NCBI GenBank assembly: GCA_041685935.1
Contig: JAWLES010000064.1
Location: 1 to 12,468 of the forward strand
Direction: 5' to 3'
Source: JAIPEK01 sp041685935
GTDB taxonomy: Bacteria > Desulfobacterota > Desulfobacteria > Desulfobacterales > Desulfobacteraceae
DNA length: 12,468 bases
Shown here: piece after piece, positions 6,713-12,468 of the stretch
Layout: the number at the start of each line of letters is the position of its first letter
Numbering within the stretch: the first letter of the stretch is position 1
Notes under the pieces: generated by a model
The model's database searches: none
The model's input: the letters and a program-made list of their open reading frames with translations, nothing else
Told to the model about the DNA's origin: nothing
Position numbers and translations under genes: made by a program

Positions 6713-7870
6713 TCACTTCAGAAGGCCGGAAACACCGCTCTTTTTTTGGTGTATTCCTTTTCGGATACGGGTATTCTTTCCTTTGTCCGCACCAGCCTGA
6801 AACGCTCGGCACCCGGGTTTGTGCCTGCCGTAAACGTCCGATCGGAGCCGGGGAAAGAGGCGGTCTCTTTCTTTCAGATTCTCTTTTTCAATCCGTTCGA
6901 CAAGCCCGTTCGCCGTTTTCACCGGAAGGGCTTTCGAACCGGTACCTGTGTTCTGATTCTGCATTATGGCTGCCGTTCGGGCATGATTGTCCCGTATGCC
7001 TTTCATGAAGCCTGCGTCAAAGGAATTTTTTTCTTTCGGCCCTGCCTTGTTCGACTTGCGGTATTCCTGCCAGAGCCTTGCGGCGGTCCGGTAGAGAAAA
7101 TGATATACATATTCAGCTACAGTGAGGTTCTCTTTTCTTCCGATGAGCACCACGGTTTTATACTCGGTGTCGTCTAACGGATCATAGGTGGACGAAAGAA
7201 CCGCTTGAACGAAATAATACCGGATCAACAGTGCTGTTATGGATTTCTGGATGCTTTTGATACGCTTTTTTTTGTGGCAGATTGTTCGAAACACGACCTC
7301 AGGTTCGGTGGAACCTTTCCGGGCCGCCTGCTCCAGGTTGTACTTCCCAAGAATTTCCGCAGCTTTTCTTGAGGCGGATTCAGCCTCCTTTTCATTGTCG
7401 GACCGGGCCAGGGCAAAAAGTTTTTCCACCTTTTGCAGTATTTGACGGGCATTTGAGGGAACCCGGTCTGCAAGGACTGACAGGGCTTTTTCCGGGTCCG
7501 CAGTCGGGGTTCGGAAAACCGGATGTACCCCTAGCCGGTCACAGGCTTTGCTGAACATACCTCCATGGGCATCGGTTTCCCTGTAGACTTCGGATACATA
7601 CTGGTGGGCTATTTCATGCTTCAATACTTCAAGTACCATGTCCCACGGGTGATTTTCAATCAGACATCTTGAGACCGAAAGGACCCGGCCTTCCGGGTCC
7701 CATGATCCGAATGTGTTTTCAGCTCCTGAAATACGTATGATCGGGGTTTCAAGTACTATTTTCCGGGATAAACATATGTGTCTGAATTCCCTGGCAAGCC
7801 GGAGCGCCCATTTGAACTCCGCCTCTGATTTTTGTGCTGTTTTTTTCCCGGTGCAATTCCCTGTTTCCAT
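6713..7870 (-). CDS. SprT-like zinc metalloprotease with DUF2786 segment
   Basis: A 385-residue protein. Residues about 14-125 are SprT-like: HEIAH (85-89) is the HExxH zinc and catalytic motif, and the downstream DAHGGMFSKACDRLG (100-114) supplies the third zinc ligand, His102. Residues about 142-185 match the DUF2786 helical pair (LQKVEKLFALA and the alanine-rich RKAAEILGKYNLEQAA). The remainder (200-385) is basic and helical, with a tail (about 345-385) rich in Lys, Arg and Gly. SprT/Spartan relatives include DNA-protein crosslink proteases, but the role here is not shown. The frame is open to a TTG at 8026, which would add 52 residues. I prefer ATG at 7870 because an extended -10 promoter ends just upstream of it and the SprT core starts after it; the ribosome site there is only a G-run close to the ATG. 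It converges on the maoC operon. Confidence 0.8.
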   Translation of the reverse strand: METGNCTGKKTAQKSEAEFKWALRLAREFRHICLSRKIVLETPIIRISGAENTFGSWDPEGRVLSVSRCLIENHPWDMVLEVLKHEIAHQYVSEVYRETDAHGGMFSKACDRLGVHPVFRTPTADPEKALSVLADRVPSNARQILQKVEKLFALARSDNEKEAESASRKAAEILGKYNLEQAARKGSTEPEVVFRTICHKKKRIKSIQKSITALLIRYYFVQAVLSSTYDPLDDTEYKTVVLIGRKENLTVAEYVYHFLYRTAARLWQEYRKSNKAGPKEKNSFDAGFMKGIRDNHARTAAIMQNQNTGTGSKALPVKTANGLVERIEKENLKERDRLFPRLRSDVYGRHKPGCRAFQAGADKGKNTRIRKGIHQKKSGVSGLLK

Positions 7871-7907
7871 TTTCCCCCGGCTCTTGTCTAATCCTTTTTT
7901 ACCCGGC

Positions 7908-7936
7908 TTTATATCACCAGATCCTTTCAGGTACAA
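7908..7936 (-). promoter_or_regulatory. Extended -10 promoter for the SprT-like gene
   Basis: On the minus strand TTGTAC (7936-7931) lies 17 bases before TATAAA (7913-7908), which is preceded by TG-A, giving the extended -10 TGATATAAA. Start would be near 7901, with a leader of about 30 bases to the ATG at 7870. It supports the shorter start over the TTG at 8026, which lies upstream of this promoter. Confidence 0.5.
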
Positions 7937-8084
7937 CAAATAATGAATTCGGTCGTCCCGTGCAAAGACTTCGGCAAGATTTTCTCGGGTTCGGAAATGG
8001 CTGGAATCGACGAGACAGCCGAGCAAGAGAGTCTCGACCGGTAGCTGTGTGTTGAATTTTCGCTTAAAATTGTGAATTTTTCTT

Positions 8085-8114
8085 TTGCTCTTACCTGCTC
8101 AAATCGTTTATTAT
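8085..8114 (+). promoter_or_regulatory. Candidate promoter for the amphi-Trp/DUF1232 pair
   Basis: TTGCTC (8085-8090) and TATTAT (8109-8114) are 18 bases apart in an AT-rich stretch. The -10 matches five of six positions but the -35 only three. The resulting leader would be about 120 bases and would contain the hairpin at 8167-8186. Confidence 0.33.
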
Positions 8115-8166
8115 AAAAAACTGAAATACCTGAGACGATATTTAACGAAAAAGGAACCGGAGATCC

Positions 8167-8186
8167 AAAGCGAAAGGTATCGCTTT
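8167..8186 (+). promoter_or_regulatory. Leader hairpin upstream of the amphi-Trp gene
   Basis: AAAGCGA (8167-8173) and TCGCTTT (8180-8186) form a perfect 7-bp stem with a six-base loop, AAGGTA. It lies about 55 bases before the chosen start. No T-run follows (the next bases are AAAA), so it is not an intrinsic terminator; an RNA-stability or protein-binding role is possible but unproven. Confidence 0.3.
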
Positions 8187-8227
8187 AAAACAGAGGATGG
8201 TGTGCAGGGTAGCGGCCATAATTTATG

Positions 8228-8235
8228 AAAAGGGA
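8228..8235 (+). promoter_or_regulatory. Ribosome binding site deciding the start at 8242
   Basis: AAAAGGGA ends six bases before the ATG at 8242. The in-frame ATG at 8197 has no comparable site, and its extra 15 residues do not belong to the domain. The shorter product is therefore preferred. Confidence 0.6.
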
Positions 8236-8241
8236 CAAACC

Positions 8242-8514
8242 ATGGGAAGAGAAACAAGACTGTTCAAAAGTGAGGAACAAAAAAGCCGGGCTGATGTCAG
8301 CGCCTTTCTGCACCAGTTGGCTGATAGAATCTCGGAAGGCAGAGTGATCCTGAACCGGGACCAGGAGGAACTTACGCTGGACCTTAAGGACAACCTGGTG
8401 CTCGAAATTCAGGCAGAAGATGAAGAAAAAGGGGCCAGGGGTATTCAGCACAGCCTGGAGGTGGAAATCAAATGGTTTGATGACGGGGAGAACGGTCCGT
8501 TGACCCTGGGATAG
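8242..8514 (+). CDS. Amphi-Trp domain small protein
   Basis: A 90-residue acidic protein beginning MGRETRLFKSEEQKSRADVS. It matches the amphi-Trp domain pattern: an MGxETxLFxSEE start, a helix (AFLHQLADRI, 21-30), a G-R-V-x-L beta strand, alternating hydrophobic/acidic strands (EELTLDL and NLVLEIQAE) and a final E-V-E-I-K-W strand ending with Trp78. The family's function is not established; the amphipathic strands suggest a small beta-rich binding module. It lies 39 bases before the DUF1232 gene on the same strand, so the two are probably one transcription unit, and this pairing hints at a shared envelope or stress role. The start is fixed by an AAAAGGGA site. It has no signal peptide and no membrane segment. 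Confidence 0.8.
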   Translation: MGRETRLFKSEEQKSRADVSAFLHQLADRISEGRVILNRDQEELTLDLKDNLVLEIQAEDEEKGARGIQHSLEVEIKWFDDGENGPLTLG

Positions 8515-8553
8515 GGTACGGCAGCGCCGATCATTGAACACGGGGAAAACACC

Positions 8554-8979
8554 ATGAACGATGCAGGAGAAGAGGCGCCTGATGCGCGGAAAACCCGAAA
8601 GAGCCGGCCGTATAAGAAGGCGAAGAACAGGGCTGCGGAGTATATCCGATCACCTGTTGAACTCCGGAAGCTGGTTGATGACGCACAAGAGAAGGCTGGG
8701 GAAAAAAAAGGCCCCCTTGATGAAGTCCGGGAATCGCTTTCCACCTGTCTGCGTTTGATCAGGGCATATGCAGACGGCTCTTACAGGCAGGTCTCTTTAA
8801 AACCCCTCCTGATGATTGTGGCATCAATCGTTTACTTTGTAATGCCGATCGATCTGATGCCGGACTTTATTATCGCGTTCGGCCTTATCGATGATGCAGC
8901 CTTGCTGACGTGGACGGCAAAGGCTTTCAAGAAAGAGCTTGACGAGTTTGCGGCCTGGGAAAACCGCAGCACGAACTGA
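8554..8979 (+). CDS. YkvA/DUF1232 family small membrane protein
   Basis: A 141-residue protein with a highly basic, probably disordered N-terminus (1-30), a charged helix (about 32-77) and a C-terminal DUF1232 segment (about 80-122). The DUF1232 signature is clear: a hydrophobic stretch then YFVMPIDLMPDFIIAFGLIDD (94-114), where the PxDLxPDxIPxxGxxDD pattern is diagnostic. It probably forms a short membrane hairpin of about two segments (84-96 and 103-119). The molecular role of the family is unknown. GGGGA (8542-8546) lies seven bases before the ATG. It is downstream of the amphi-Trp gene and upstream, across a hairpin, of the antiporter fusion, so all three could share transcription. YkvA-like proteins are often found near transport or stress genes, but I would not assign a function here. 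Confidence 0.84.
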   Translation: MNDAGEEAPDARKTRKSRPYKKAKNRAAEYIRSPVELRKLVDDAQEKAGEKKGPLDEVRESLSTCLRLIRAYADGSYRQVSLKPLLMIVASIVYFVMPIDLMPDFIIAFGLIDDAALLTWTAKAFKKELDEFAAWENRSTN

Positions 8980-9009
8980 CACGTATGAGCGTGGCATTCT
9001 TGCCTGTCT

Positions 9010-9038
9010 TTATCCGGTTTGTCCGAAAAACCGGATAA
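9010..9038 (+). terminator. 11-bp perfect hairpin after the DUF1232 gene, possible terminator or attenuator
   Basis: TTATCCGGTTT (9010-9020) pairs exactly with AAACCGGATAA (9028-9038) around a seven-base loop. A short T-run (9047-9050) follows eight bases later rather than directly, so termination may be partial. It lies in the 88-base gap before the antiporter start at 9068 and could separate or tune expression of the two units. Confidence 0.42.
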
Positions 9039-9067
9039 CCGGATCCTTTTAATCACGGGGAGCGTCC

Positions 9068-11569
9068 ATGGAAATATTCGTTTTCATCTCCTGTTTTATC
9101 ATTATTGCACTCGCTTCCGGACAGATCGGGCAGGGGCTGAGGAAAACCGGGCTTCCGCTGATCACAGGATTTCTCCTGACCGGTATCATTGCCGGTCCTT
9201 ACGGGCTCGACCTGATCAGCCGGGACGCAGTTCGAAACCTGAAATTTGTTGACGAATTCTCCCTGGGGTTTATCGCACTTGCCGCAGGCGGAGAGCTTTA
9301 CCTGAAAGAGCTGAGACTGCGGTTGAAAACCATTGCATGGGTAACTGCAGGTCATGTTGTTTTTACTTTTCTGCTGGCAGTGGCCGCTGTTTTTTTCCTG
9401 TGGCGGCTTATTCCGTTCATGAGTTCCATGCCTGTCCAGGCAAGGGTCGCGGTTGCAATCCTTGCCGGAGCCATACTTGTGGCAAGATCCCCTTCTTCAG
9501 CCATTGCCGTGGTCAATGAGCTCAGGGCCAAGGGCCCTTTCACCCAAACCATCCTGGGTGTAACAGTGATCATGGATGTTGTTGTCATCATGTTGTTCTC
9601 CGCAGGCACTTCCATCGCAGACGCTCTCTTTACCGGCCTGGAGCCGAGTTTCGGGTTTCTGCTGCTGCTTTTGTGTGAAATCAGCCTTGCCGTGGCAGCG
9701 GGGTGGCTTTTGTCAAGGTTGATCCTCGGCTGTCTGGCGCTGCCGATCCCCGGGGCCGGAAAATCCGGCCTGGTTTTACTGGCAGGCTACCTTGCCTTTG
9801 CCCTGTCTTCACAAATCCGGGAGTTCTCTCCTGATGTCCTGCAGATGGAAATCCTTATTGAACCACTTTTGATCTGCATGACCGCAGGATTTTTCGTGTC
9901 AAACACATCAAGCGGAAGAAAGGAGTTTTTAAAGATACTCCACGATATCAGCATACCGGTGTATATTGCTTTTTTTACACTCACCGGCGCCTCCCTGGCC
10001 CTTGACCTCCTTGTTTCCACCTGGCCCATCGCGGTTGCCCTTTTCCTGTCCAGGACAGCGGCAGTTTTCATAGGCTCTTTCTTTGGCGGGCTTCTGGCTG
10101 GAAATCCCCTTAAAGACAATTGCGTCAGCTGGATGGGATATATCACCCAGGCCGGGGTCGGGCTCGGGCTTGCCAAGGAGGTGGCTGTTGAATTTCCGGA
10201 ATGGGGCAACCCGTTTGCCACAATGATAATTTCCATAATCGTGATGAACCAGCTTATCGGGCCTCCCCTGCTCAAGCTGGCCATAAAGATCATGAAGGAG
10301 GATCATCCGAAAGCATCAGGCGATGAAGGATTTGAGGGCATTCGGGATACAGTGATTTTCGGTTCCGACGGCCAGTCATCCGCGCTTGCTCTTTCTCTGG
10401 CTTCCCAGGACTTCAGCGTAAAACTGGCCACGGCCCGGGCCGAAGCCCGGGCTGAAGAGACCGAAGGAGTTGAGATCCTCCCGATTCCCGAGTTGACTGC
10501 ATCCGGCCTGAAACAGGTCGGATGCCACCATACCGGTGCTATTGTTGCCATGCTTTCTGATGATGATAATTTCAAGATCTGTGAAACCGCGTATGAACAC
10601 TTCGGCACCCCGACCCTGGTCGCCCGTCTGAACGACAGGAACAACTTCGGATGTTTCCATGCACTTGGAGTTCTGATCGTGGATCCGTCCACGGCGATCG
10701 TCAGCCTTCTCGACCATTTCGTACGGTCTCCGGCCGCAGCATCCCTGCTTATGGGCATGCACCAGGGCCGTGATGTACTCGATCTTCGGGTCAACAATCC
10801 GAATCTTTCAGGGCTGGCACTGCGGGACTTGAGGCTCCCCTTTGACACCATAATCATGTCCGTGAAAAGACGGGGTATGCTATTTATTCCGCACAACTTC
10901 ACCAGGCTCGAAGCAGGAGATATTGTCACGGTTGTGGGTTCGTTAAAATCCCTCAAGGAGCTTGCGCTCAGGTTCGATGCCGATCAGGAAGAGGCCATGC
11001 TGCAACTTGTGGAAAAGGCCACGGCAAAGGAGCTTTCGGAAAAACCGCTGCAGCCGGAAGTAAAGGACATTATCTCCAGGGAAACTCACAAGGCTGTACA
11101 CAAGAAAGACCGGTTTGACTACATCGTGGAAAATTGCCGCATCCTTGATATCAAACAGGCCATGGACAAGGAGGAATTTTTTCAGCTCGTGTCCGGAGAG
11201 CTGTCCGAATCCTTGCGGATTCCCGCATCCGAACTGTACGATCTTCTGGCCAAAAGAGAACAAGAGGTAAGCACTGTGCTGGCTCCCGGACTTGCGGTTC
11301 CGCATATCATCGTGGACGGTGAAAACAGGTTTTCCCTGCTGGCGGTCCGGTGCAGAAAAGGAATCGAATTTTCCCGATCCGCTCCGCCGGTCTATGCAGC
11401 ATTCGTACTGGCAGGCACCAGGGATGAAAGAACCTTTCATCTTCAGGCGCTTTCCGCCATCGCCCAGATCGTGCTCGACCCCCGTTTCGAGCAGAAATGG
11501 ACCCGGGCGAAAAACCGGAAAGCCTTGAGGCAGGTGCTTTTGGATGCCGAAAGGAAGCGGGAGGTATAA
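9068..11569 (+). CDS. CPA2 cation/proton antiporter fused to RCK domains and a PTS EIIA domain
   Basis: An 833-residue inner-membrane protein. Residues about 1-405 form a CPA2 (KefB/NapA-like) antiporter of about 12 hydrophobic segments, with SPSSAIAVV (141-149) and the membrane Asp170 in the region of the ion-binding aspartate, and a glycine-rich GVGLGLAKEV (363-372). Residues about 425-555 look like an RCK N-domain (TrkA_N), but the Rossmann GxGxxG reads GSDGQS from 432 and the acidic residue after the second strand is missing, so nucleotide binding is doubtful. Residues about 566-635 fit an RCK C-domain. Residues about 685-830 match a PTS EIIA type-2 module, with phosphoacceptor His746 in VPH and His791 in FHLQALSAIAQ. 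Transport would be gated by ligand and by phosphorylation from a PTS relay, an inference. GGGGAG at 9057-9062 supports the start. The stop is 8 bases from the converging dehydrogenase. Confidence 0.9.
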   Translation: MEIFVFISCFIIIALASGQIGQGLRKTGLPLITGFLLTGIIAGPYGLDLISRDAVRNLKFVDEFSLGFIALAAGGELYLKELRLRLKTIAWVTAGHVVFTFLLAVAAVFFLWRLIPFMSSMPVQARVAVAILAGAILVARSPSSAIAVVNELRAKGPFTQTILGVTVIMDVVVIMLFSAGTSIADALFTGLEPSFGFLLLLLCEISLAVAAGWLLSRLILGCLALPIPGAGKSGLVLLAGYLAFALSSQIREFSPDVLQMEILIEPLLICMTAGFFVSNTSSGRKEFLKILHDISIPVYIAFFTLTGASLALDLLVSTWPIAVALFLSRTAAVFIGSFFGGLLAGNPLKDNCVSWMGYITQAGVGLGLAKEVAVEFPEWGNPFATMIISIIVMNQLIGPPLLKLAIKIMKEDHPKASGDEGFEGIRDTVIFGSDGQSSALALSLASQDFSVKLATARAEARAEETEGVEILPIPELTASGLKQVGCHHTGAIVAMLSDDDNFKICETAYEHFGTPTLVARLNDRNNFGCFHALGVLIVDPSTAIVSLLDHFVRSPAAASLLMGMHQGRDVLDLRVNNPNLSGLALRDLRLPFDTIIMSVKRRGMLFIPHNFTRLEAGDIVTVVGSLKSLKELALRFDADQEEAMLQLVEKATAKELSEKPLQPEVKDIISRETHKAVHKKDRFDYIVENCRILDIKQAMDKEEFFQLVSGELSESLRIPASELYDLLAKREQEVSTVLAPGLAVPHIIVDGENRFSLLAVRCRKGIEFSRSAPPVYAAFVLAGTRDERTFHLQALSAIAQIVLDPRFEQKWTRAKNRKALRQVLLDAERKREV

Positions 11570-11577
11570 AAAACATC

Positions 11578-12468
11578 TCACAACCGGGTTCCTGCAAAAT
11601 CGAGGATGAACTTCAGGTTCCTGCCTGAAAGGACCTTTTCCATGAGGGCCGGAGCTTTTGCCGGATCCACGGTTTCCTGTATTAAAAGACGGACCAGCCC
11701 CTCATGTTTTTGGATGAAAGAGACCGCGGATTGAGTATGGTTTCGTGCAAGCCCGTAAGCCCCGAACACTTCAGCCTCTTTGTAGTGGATCAGATTCAAA
11801 AGGCTGTTTTCCGTCTGTCCGTTATCAGCAAGTCCGCTGAAAAAGGAAATTTTTGCGCCCCTGCCGGCTTTTTCCAGCCCGAGTCCGAAAGCGGCCGGAT
11901 CGGAACAGGCGTTGATGACGGCGTTAAAATCCGTCTCCCCGGTCTTATTGACGCACCTGAGATCCGCAGCTTCAAGGAACGGCCCGACTCTTTCGATTTT
12001 TTCACGGCTTTTCTCGACAATTACCGGATTCTGCCCGTTTTGTTTCGCCACAAGTCCTGTGATAAGCCCCATGGTGCCGCCTCCGAAGATCAGAACCCGA
12101 TCTTCGGCAAAGAGATTGAGTTTTTCAAACGCGTTGATCACGCATCCCACGGGCTCTGCAAAACAGGCTGCATACGGATTAATCCCTGCAGGAAGAGGAA
12201 TAAGGTTTTCCAGCGGCACCCGGACCCGGTCGGCATACCCGCCGTCCCTGTGAAACCCTGCAATCTTCATGTGTTTGCAAAGGTTTTCCCGCCCGGTTTT
12301 GCAGCAGCGGCAAATACCGCACGCCGTGCCCGGCCATACAGCATACATTCTCCCCTTTTCATCAGCCAAGATCATTTCATGGCCTGGAACAACCGGGAGA
12401 ACCAGGTCCCTGTGCCCCTGGTTCCACATTTTGGCATCCGTCCGGCAGACCCCGCAGCAGATCACATT
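11578..12468 (-). CDS. Zinc-dependent medium-chain alcohol dehydrogenase (partial, N-terminus beyond right edge)
   Basis: The frame is open from the right edge to a stop at 11580-11578, giving about 296 residues. Family members start about 25-35 residues before the first motif here, so the true start lies outside the window and the GTG at 12465 is probably internal. Visible features (residue numbers from that GTG): catalytic zinc ligands Cys7 (VCRTD) and His29-Glu30 (GHE) with Glu104; structural zinc site C-x2-C-x2-C-x7-C at Cys49, 52, 55 and 63; NAD-binding FGGGTMGL near 125-132, with a Glu at the end of the next strand favouring NAD. It belongs to the sorbitol/threonine dehydrogenase-like MDR group; the substrate alcohol is unknown. 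It converges on the antiporter gene with an eight-base gap and no visible terminator. Confidence 0.85.
   Translation of the reverse strand, partial: NVICCGVCRTDAKMWNQGHRDLVLPVVPGHEMILADEKGRMYAVWPGTACGICRCCKTGRENLCKHMKIAGFHRDGGYADRVRVPLENLIPLPAGINPYAACFAEPVGCVINAFEKLNLFAEDRVLIFGGGTMGLITGLVAKQNGQNPVIVEKSREKIERVGPFLEAADLRCVNKTGETDFNAVINACSDPAAFGLGLEKAGRGAKISFFSGLADNGQTENSLLNLIHYKEAEVFGAYGLARNHTQSAVSFIQKHEGLVRLLIQETVDPAKAPALMEKVLSGRNLKFILDFAGTRL

Larger units (their letters stand above)
7871..8241. other. 371-base non-coding gap between divergent genes
   Basis: This interval separates the SprT-like start (7870) from the amphi-Trp start (8242). It holds the SprT-like promoter (7908-7936), an AT-rich part (about 8050-8155) with a weak forward promoter (8085-8114), and a small hairpin in the forward leader (8167-8186). 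An in-frame extension of the SprT-like gene to a TTG at 8026 crosses part of it, but it lacks a ribosome site. I see no tRNA, convincing riboswitch or other gene. Confidence 0.6.

Noticed and set aside
6640..7177. Plus-strand open frames of 122 and 169 codons
   Set aside because: They overlap the SprT-like gene in antisense and have no ribosome site or domain; the opposite strand has the DUF2786 and protease motifs.
7871..8026. N-terminal extension of the SprT-like protein from TTG at 8026
   Set aside because: No ribosome site at the TTG, the extended -10 promoter at 7908-7936 lies inside it, and the extra 52 residues match no domain.
10303..10956. A 217-codon minus-strand open frame
   Set aside because: Shadow of the RCK region of the antiporter fusion, with low-complexity Ser/Arg content and no family resemblance.
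1..12468. CRISPR array, tRNA/rRNA, insertion sequence, phage or toxin-antitoxin module
   Set aside because: No regularly spaced repeats, no cloverleaf or rRNA-like stretch, no transposase or integrase motif and no terminal inverted repeats were found on reading both strands.

Overview
The window looks like chromosomal DNA of a free-living, metabolically versatile bacterium, most likely a Desulfobacterota (Desulfobacteraceae-like) anaerobe. This is inferred from the moderate GC content, the overall gene style (PAS/GAF sensor proteins, CoA-thioester hot-dog enzymes, antiporter-EIIA fusion) and the protein wording. No rRNA, tRNA or taxonomic marker is present, so the assignment is tentative. There is no insertion sequence, integrase, phage gene, CRISPR array or tRNA; coding density is high.

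Left third (minus strand, reading right to left): a near-leaderless gene for a ParB-like/RAM fusion protein (3481-2372), then a GAF-PAS-PAS protein with histidine-kinase architecture (2342-222), then the first 40 codons of a probable histidinol dehydrogenase, hisD, running off the left edge (120-1). The kinase-like protein has lost its phosphoacceptor histidine and two other conserved catalytic positions, so it is probably a pseudokinase or sensor/scaffold.

Centre-left (plus strand, divergent from the above): a tight three-gene operon from a good sigma70-type promoter at 3592-3621. It holds a FadM-like acyl-CoA thioesterase (3660-4085), a single-chain HisH-HisF imidazole glycerol phosphate synthase of the eukaryotic HIS7 type (4085-5671, overlapping by one base), and a MaoC-like hydratase (5675-6622). 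A histidine/purine-linking enzyme sits between two acyl-CoA hot-dog enzymes.

Centre: a convergent minus-strand gene for a SprT-like zinc metalloprotease with a DUF2786 segment (7870-6713), served by an extended -10 promoter. A roughly 370-base AT-rich gap separates it from a plus-strand pair: a small amphi-Trp-domain protein (8242-8514) and a YkvA/DUF1232 membrane protein (8554-8979).

Right: after an 11-bp hairpin, a large four-module protein (9068-11569) joins a CPA2 cation/proton antiporter, a degenerate RCK N-domain, an RCK C-domain and a PTS EIIA-type phosphoryl domain. Converging on it with only 8 bases between is the 3' part of a zinc-dependent medium-chain dehydrogenase (minus strand) that continues past the right edge.

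The most notable items are the eukaryote-type HisHF fusion in a lipid-type operon, the catalytically degenerate kinase next to a ParB-RAM fusion with an inverted-repeat operator candidate, and the antiporter-RCK-EIIA fusion with a damaged nucleotide-binding motif. I see no clear evidence of a wholly new defence or mobile system here.
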